Source: Sagittula stellata E-37
GTDB taxonomy: Bacteria; Pseudomonadota; Alphaproteobacteria; Rhodobacterales; Rhodobacteraceae
NCBI RefSeq assembly: GCF_039724765.1
Contig: NZ_CP155730.1
Coordinates: 248,001 to 312,000, forward strand
Length of the DNA: 64,000 nt
Direction: 5' to 3'
Notes under the pieces: model-generated
Databases searched by the model: none
The model's input: the letters and a program-made list of their open reading frames with translations, nothing else
What the model was told of the DNA's origin: nothing
In this document: piece after piece, positions 61,752 to 64,000 of the stretch
Position numbering within the stretch: the first letter of the stretch is position 1
How the letters are laid out: the number at the start of each line of letters is the position of its first letter
Program-made: the position numbers and the translations under genes

Positions 61752-63699
61752 AGGCAAGATCGCCCTTGGTGTGCTGAGCCTCGTGCTGGTCGGCCTCGCC
61801 ATGGGCTATGTCGTGGCGACCGGGTTCGTCATGTTCCGCTATGGGCTTTCACCCACGCGTTTCGACGTCACCCTGCTCGCCCGCGAATATCTGGGTCTGT
61901 CTCAGTCTGCGCCGAAGGACTTCCTCTGGGTGAACCTCATCCTTGGCGGCTTCGGCCTGGCATCGCTGATGCTGAGCGTCACGCTTCTGGGGGATGCATT
62001 GACCCGCTTCGGGACGACGCATTGGCAGACCCGCAGCGAGATGAAGCGGAACGGTTTCTTTGCCAAGTCTGGCGGCGGCTTCCTTCTGGGCAAGCTTGGC
62101 TCCCCGAAATCCAGGCGCCCGTTCCTAGTCTCAAAAACCTTCCCCCACGCGCTGATCGTGGCGCCTACAGGCCGGGGCAAGGGCGTGGGGTTCGTGATCC
62201 CGAACCTGCTGACCTACAAGGGCTCGGCCGTTGTGCTCGACGTGAAAGGCGAGAACTTCCGCGAGACCTCGCGCTTCCGCGCCAGCATGGGGGACAAGGT
62301 TTTCCGCTTCGCGCCGACCGACTGGGACCGCCCAACCCACCGCTACAATCCGCTGGCGCGCATCGCGGCCATGACCAATCCCGACCGGCAGCAGATGGAG
62401 CTGAAACTCACCGCGAAGCTCTTCCTGCAGACCGACAATGAAAAGCTGAGCGGGCTTTTGGCCGGGGGTATCGACCTCTTCGTGGCGGCCGGCCTTCTGG
62501 CCTTCGAGCGCGGCGTGCCGACCATCGGCGAGATCTATCGCATCACAGCCTCGGGGGGCGACAAGCAGAAAGAATACCTGAAGCGTTCACAGGAGGTGAA
62601 GAACAAGTCGGCCAAGCTGATCTTCGAGCGCATGGCCTCGACCAACAACGACACCCTGACCTCCTACCTCTCCCTCCTGATGACATCGGGTCTCGACACT
62701 TGGGACAACCGCGCGATTGACGCGGCCACCGCGACCTCGGACTTCTCCTTCCGGGATATCCGGCGGCGCCCGCATGCGATCTATCTCGTGGTCGAGTCAG
62801 AGATGATCCGCCCGCTGGCTCCGCTGATCCGTCTCTTCTTCTCGGACCTGATTGCCTCACTGCAAGCACAGGAACCCGGCGATGACGAGCCCTGGCCGGT
62901 GATGATCATGCTCGACGAGTTTGACCGGCTCGGGAAAATGCCAATCGTCGCCGAGAGCATCAAGACGCTGCGTTCCTTCGGCGGCAACCTCGCCATCGTG
63001 ACCCAGACTATCCCCGCGCTGGACGAGATCTATGGTGAGAATACCCGCAGGTCGCTGCAGGGTGGTGCTGGCGTGAAGCTCTACCTCACCCCTTCCGAGC
63101 AGAAGACTATCGAGGAGTTGAGCCAGGCTGTCGGCAAGACCACCAAGCGCGTGGTGACCCGCTCCCGCGCGGTTGGGCGCAATCCGTTTGAGGGGCGCAG
63201 CGTTTCGGAGCGTACGGAAGATACGCCGCTTCTGACAGAGGATGAGGCCCGGCGCATGGACCTCGACGAGGTCATCCTCGTGATCGACGCGCAGATGCCG
63301 ATCCGGGCACGAAGGGTGAAGTATTTCCAGGATCCGGCGTTGAAAGTGCTGCATGCCGGTCAGGCGGGGAGTTTCCCGTATCCGGATAAAGACAGGCTGC
63401 GGCGGGATCGGCAGATGACGGAGACACGCGAGACGGTGGAGAAGTTGAAGCTGGAACTGCAGGAGGTGCGGGCGGCAAATGTCGGGCGGGATGTCGGCTC
63501 GAACGCGCCGAGCGCACAGACGACTAATCCATTGAGTTCAGGGAAGGCGCGCGGCCGAGCGGCTCGGGCTGCTGCGACAGGTGGTGGCCAGGGTCAGCTG
63601 TCACTTGATGTCGAGGGATTGGGGATCAGGGGTGCCAACCGGGCGGGGCTGGAAGCTGCCGTTCAAACGACTAGGACGATAATTGCGGAGCATGGATGA
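61744..63699 (+). CDS. virD4: type IV coupling protein VirD4/TraG
   Basis: 651 residues. Two N-terminal membrane spans (about 8-30 and 60-82), then FPHALIVAPTGRGKGVGFVI with Walker A, LVVES-type core HAIYLVVESEMIRPLAPLIR, Walker B VMIMLDEFDRLGKMPIVAES, and FGGNLAIVTQTIPALDEIYG. It docks the relaxase-DNA complex to the type IV channel. A Gly/Ala-rich end follows residue 600. ATG within the last codons of the relaxase gene, GAAGGGG upstream. No virB channel genes are in the window. Confidence 0.9.
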   Translation: MDKGKIALGVLSLVLVGLAMGYVVATGFVMFRYGLSPTRFDVTLLAREYLGLSQSAPKDFLWVNLILGGFGLASLMLSVTLLGDALTRFGTTHWQTRSEMKRNGFFAKSGGGFLLGKLGSPKSRRPFLVSKTFPHALIVAPTGRGKGVGFVIPNLLTYKGSAVVLDVKGENFRETSRFRASMGDKVFRFAPTDWDRPTHRYNPLARIAAMTNPDRQQMELKLTAKLFLQTDNEKLSGLLAGGIDLFVAAGLLAFERGVPTIGEIYRITASGGDKQKEYLKRSQEVKNKSAKLIFERMASTNNDTLTSYLSLLMTSGLDTWDNRAIDAATATSDFSFRDIRRRPHAIYLVVESEMIRPLAPLIRLFFSDLIASLQAQEPGDDEPWPVMIMLDEFDRLGKMPIVAESIKTLRSFGGNLAIVTQTIPALDEIYGENTRRSLQGGAGVKLYLTPSEQKTIEELSQAVGKTTKRVVTRSRAVGRNPFEGRSVSERTEDTPLLTEDEARRMDLDEVILVIDAQMPIRARRVKYFQDPALKVLHAGQAGSFPYPDKDRLRRDRQMTETRETVEKLKLELQEVRAANVGRDVGSNAPSAQTTNPLSSGKARGRAARAAATGGGQGQLSLDVEGLGIRGANRAGLEAAVQTTRTIIAEHG

Positions 63700-63877
63700 A
63701 TTTCTCAACTGCGGACCTTCGCGCAAGGCGCGGCGAATAACGGCTCCGAGCCCTTACTACCAGATGCTGCGGGGTGTTTGAACGACGGGTACGGCCGTTC
63801 TCGGTTGTCCCTGTCGACCAGTCCAGATTGCATTGGCTTTGCTTTACGGTCTATGAGGCGCGTTCTGGCAGGAACGC
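63700..63877. other. short intergenic region between convergent genes
   Basis: About 180 bases between the virD4 stop and the end of a gene on the other strand. No clear hairpin terminator was seen. Confidence 0.3.
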
Positions 63878-64000
63878 TTAAACGCCCAGCCATCCCAACC
63901 CTGCGAAGGCGGCCATACCGAGGGCCATGGTCGCAATAACTTGGTTCGTTCCAATCGCGGCACCAACCGCGATAGCGGCCGCGAGCCAGGTCGCCGGTGG
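63878..64000 (-). CDS. C-terminal end of a hydrophobic membrane protein (runs off the window)
   Basis: 40 residues are visible before the TAA: TWLAAAIAVGAAIGTNQVIA, TMALGMAAFAGLGWLGV. This is one or two membrane spans rich in Gly and Ala. A small pilin-like or permease protein are both possible; the rest lies beyond base 64000. Confidence 0.45.
   Translation of the reverse strand, partial: PPATWLAAAIAVGAAIGTNQVIATMALGMAAFAGLGWLGV

Noticed and set aside
1..64000. CRISPR arrays, rRNA or tRNA genes
   Set aside because: No regularly spaced repeats and no tRNA or rRNA-like sequence were noticed on either strand.

Overview
The window is GC-rich DNA with a gene repertoire typical of the Rhodobacterales (Roseobacter group, Alphaproteobacteria): ehu-type and TAXI-TRAP importers, Tat-exported PhoX, a Zur/Znu zinc locus, a DUF932/RadC/strawberry-notch plasmid backbone and a VirC1-VirC2/VirD1-VirD2/VirD4 transfer block. 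No rRNA, tRNA or CRISPR was seen. The many insertion sequences and broken genes point to a plasmid or other accessory replicon. Taxon and replicon type are inferences.

Layout. (1) 1-17.9 kb is a catabolic island: the end of an alpha/beta hydrolase, a LysR gene and an aminotransferase gene both beheaded at one deletion junction, then an overlapping operon of betaine-type ABC importer (binding protein, ATPase, double permease), GMC oxidoreductase, amidase and ureidoglycolate lyase. An EhuABCD-like importer, a LysR regulator, a DUF2848 protein, an agmatinase-family ureohydrolase and a GhrA-like reductase follow. Two enzymes can release urea and one can reduce glyoxylate, so a ureido or guanidino compound broken down to glyoxylate is a plausible substrate. 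(2) 17.9-25.4 kb is a decay zone: a degenerate IS3, a broken SDR gene, an intact IS5 that ends an S41 protease gene, an isolated phoX with Pho-box-like repeats, and a broken tyrosine recombinase. (3) 25.7-36.5 kb is a zinc-starvation locus. Three copies of a GTTAT-N3-ATAAC palindrome lie in front of two tandem COG0523 GTPases (with an NTF2-like and a DUF1826 gene), between zur-znuCB and znuA (with DUF1007 and NicO genes), and in front of a class III alcohol dehydrogenase that has lost two of its four structural-zinc cysteines. (4) 36.5-40.3 kb is a second decay zone: an IS3 remnant, a Fic fragment, ssb, and histidine kinase and SDR fragments. (5) 40.3-45.3 kb holds LysR, a TAXI binding protein, a fused TRAP permease and a hydrolase. 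(6) 45.5-54.6 kb is plasmid backbone: DUF932, RadC-like, DUF6878, DUF6915, small proteins, an Xre/RES toxin-antitoxin pair and a strawberry-notch helicase that is broken and joined to the 3' end of a pyruvate carboxylase gene. (7) 55.2-64 kb holds a broken Fic gene, virC2-virC1, a probable oriT region, a single ORF fusing VirD1- and VirD2-like domains, and virD4.

The least explained signal is a family of five 39-41 bp hairpin repeats, plus a second palindromic family with two members, sitting inside the transposase genes of the two dead IS3 copies. The first family keeps constant ends while its stem sequence changes on both sides, as expected for a small structured mobile repeat. The zinc locus with a putative zinc-sparing dehydrogenase and the VirD1-VirD2 fusion are the other main points.
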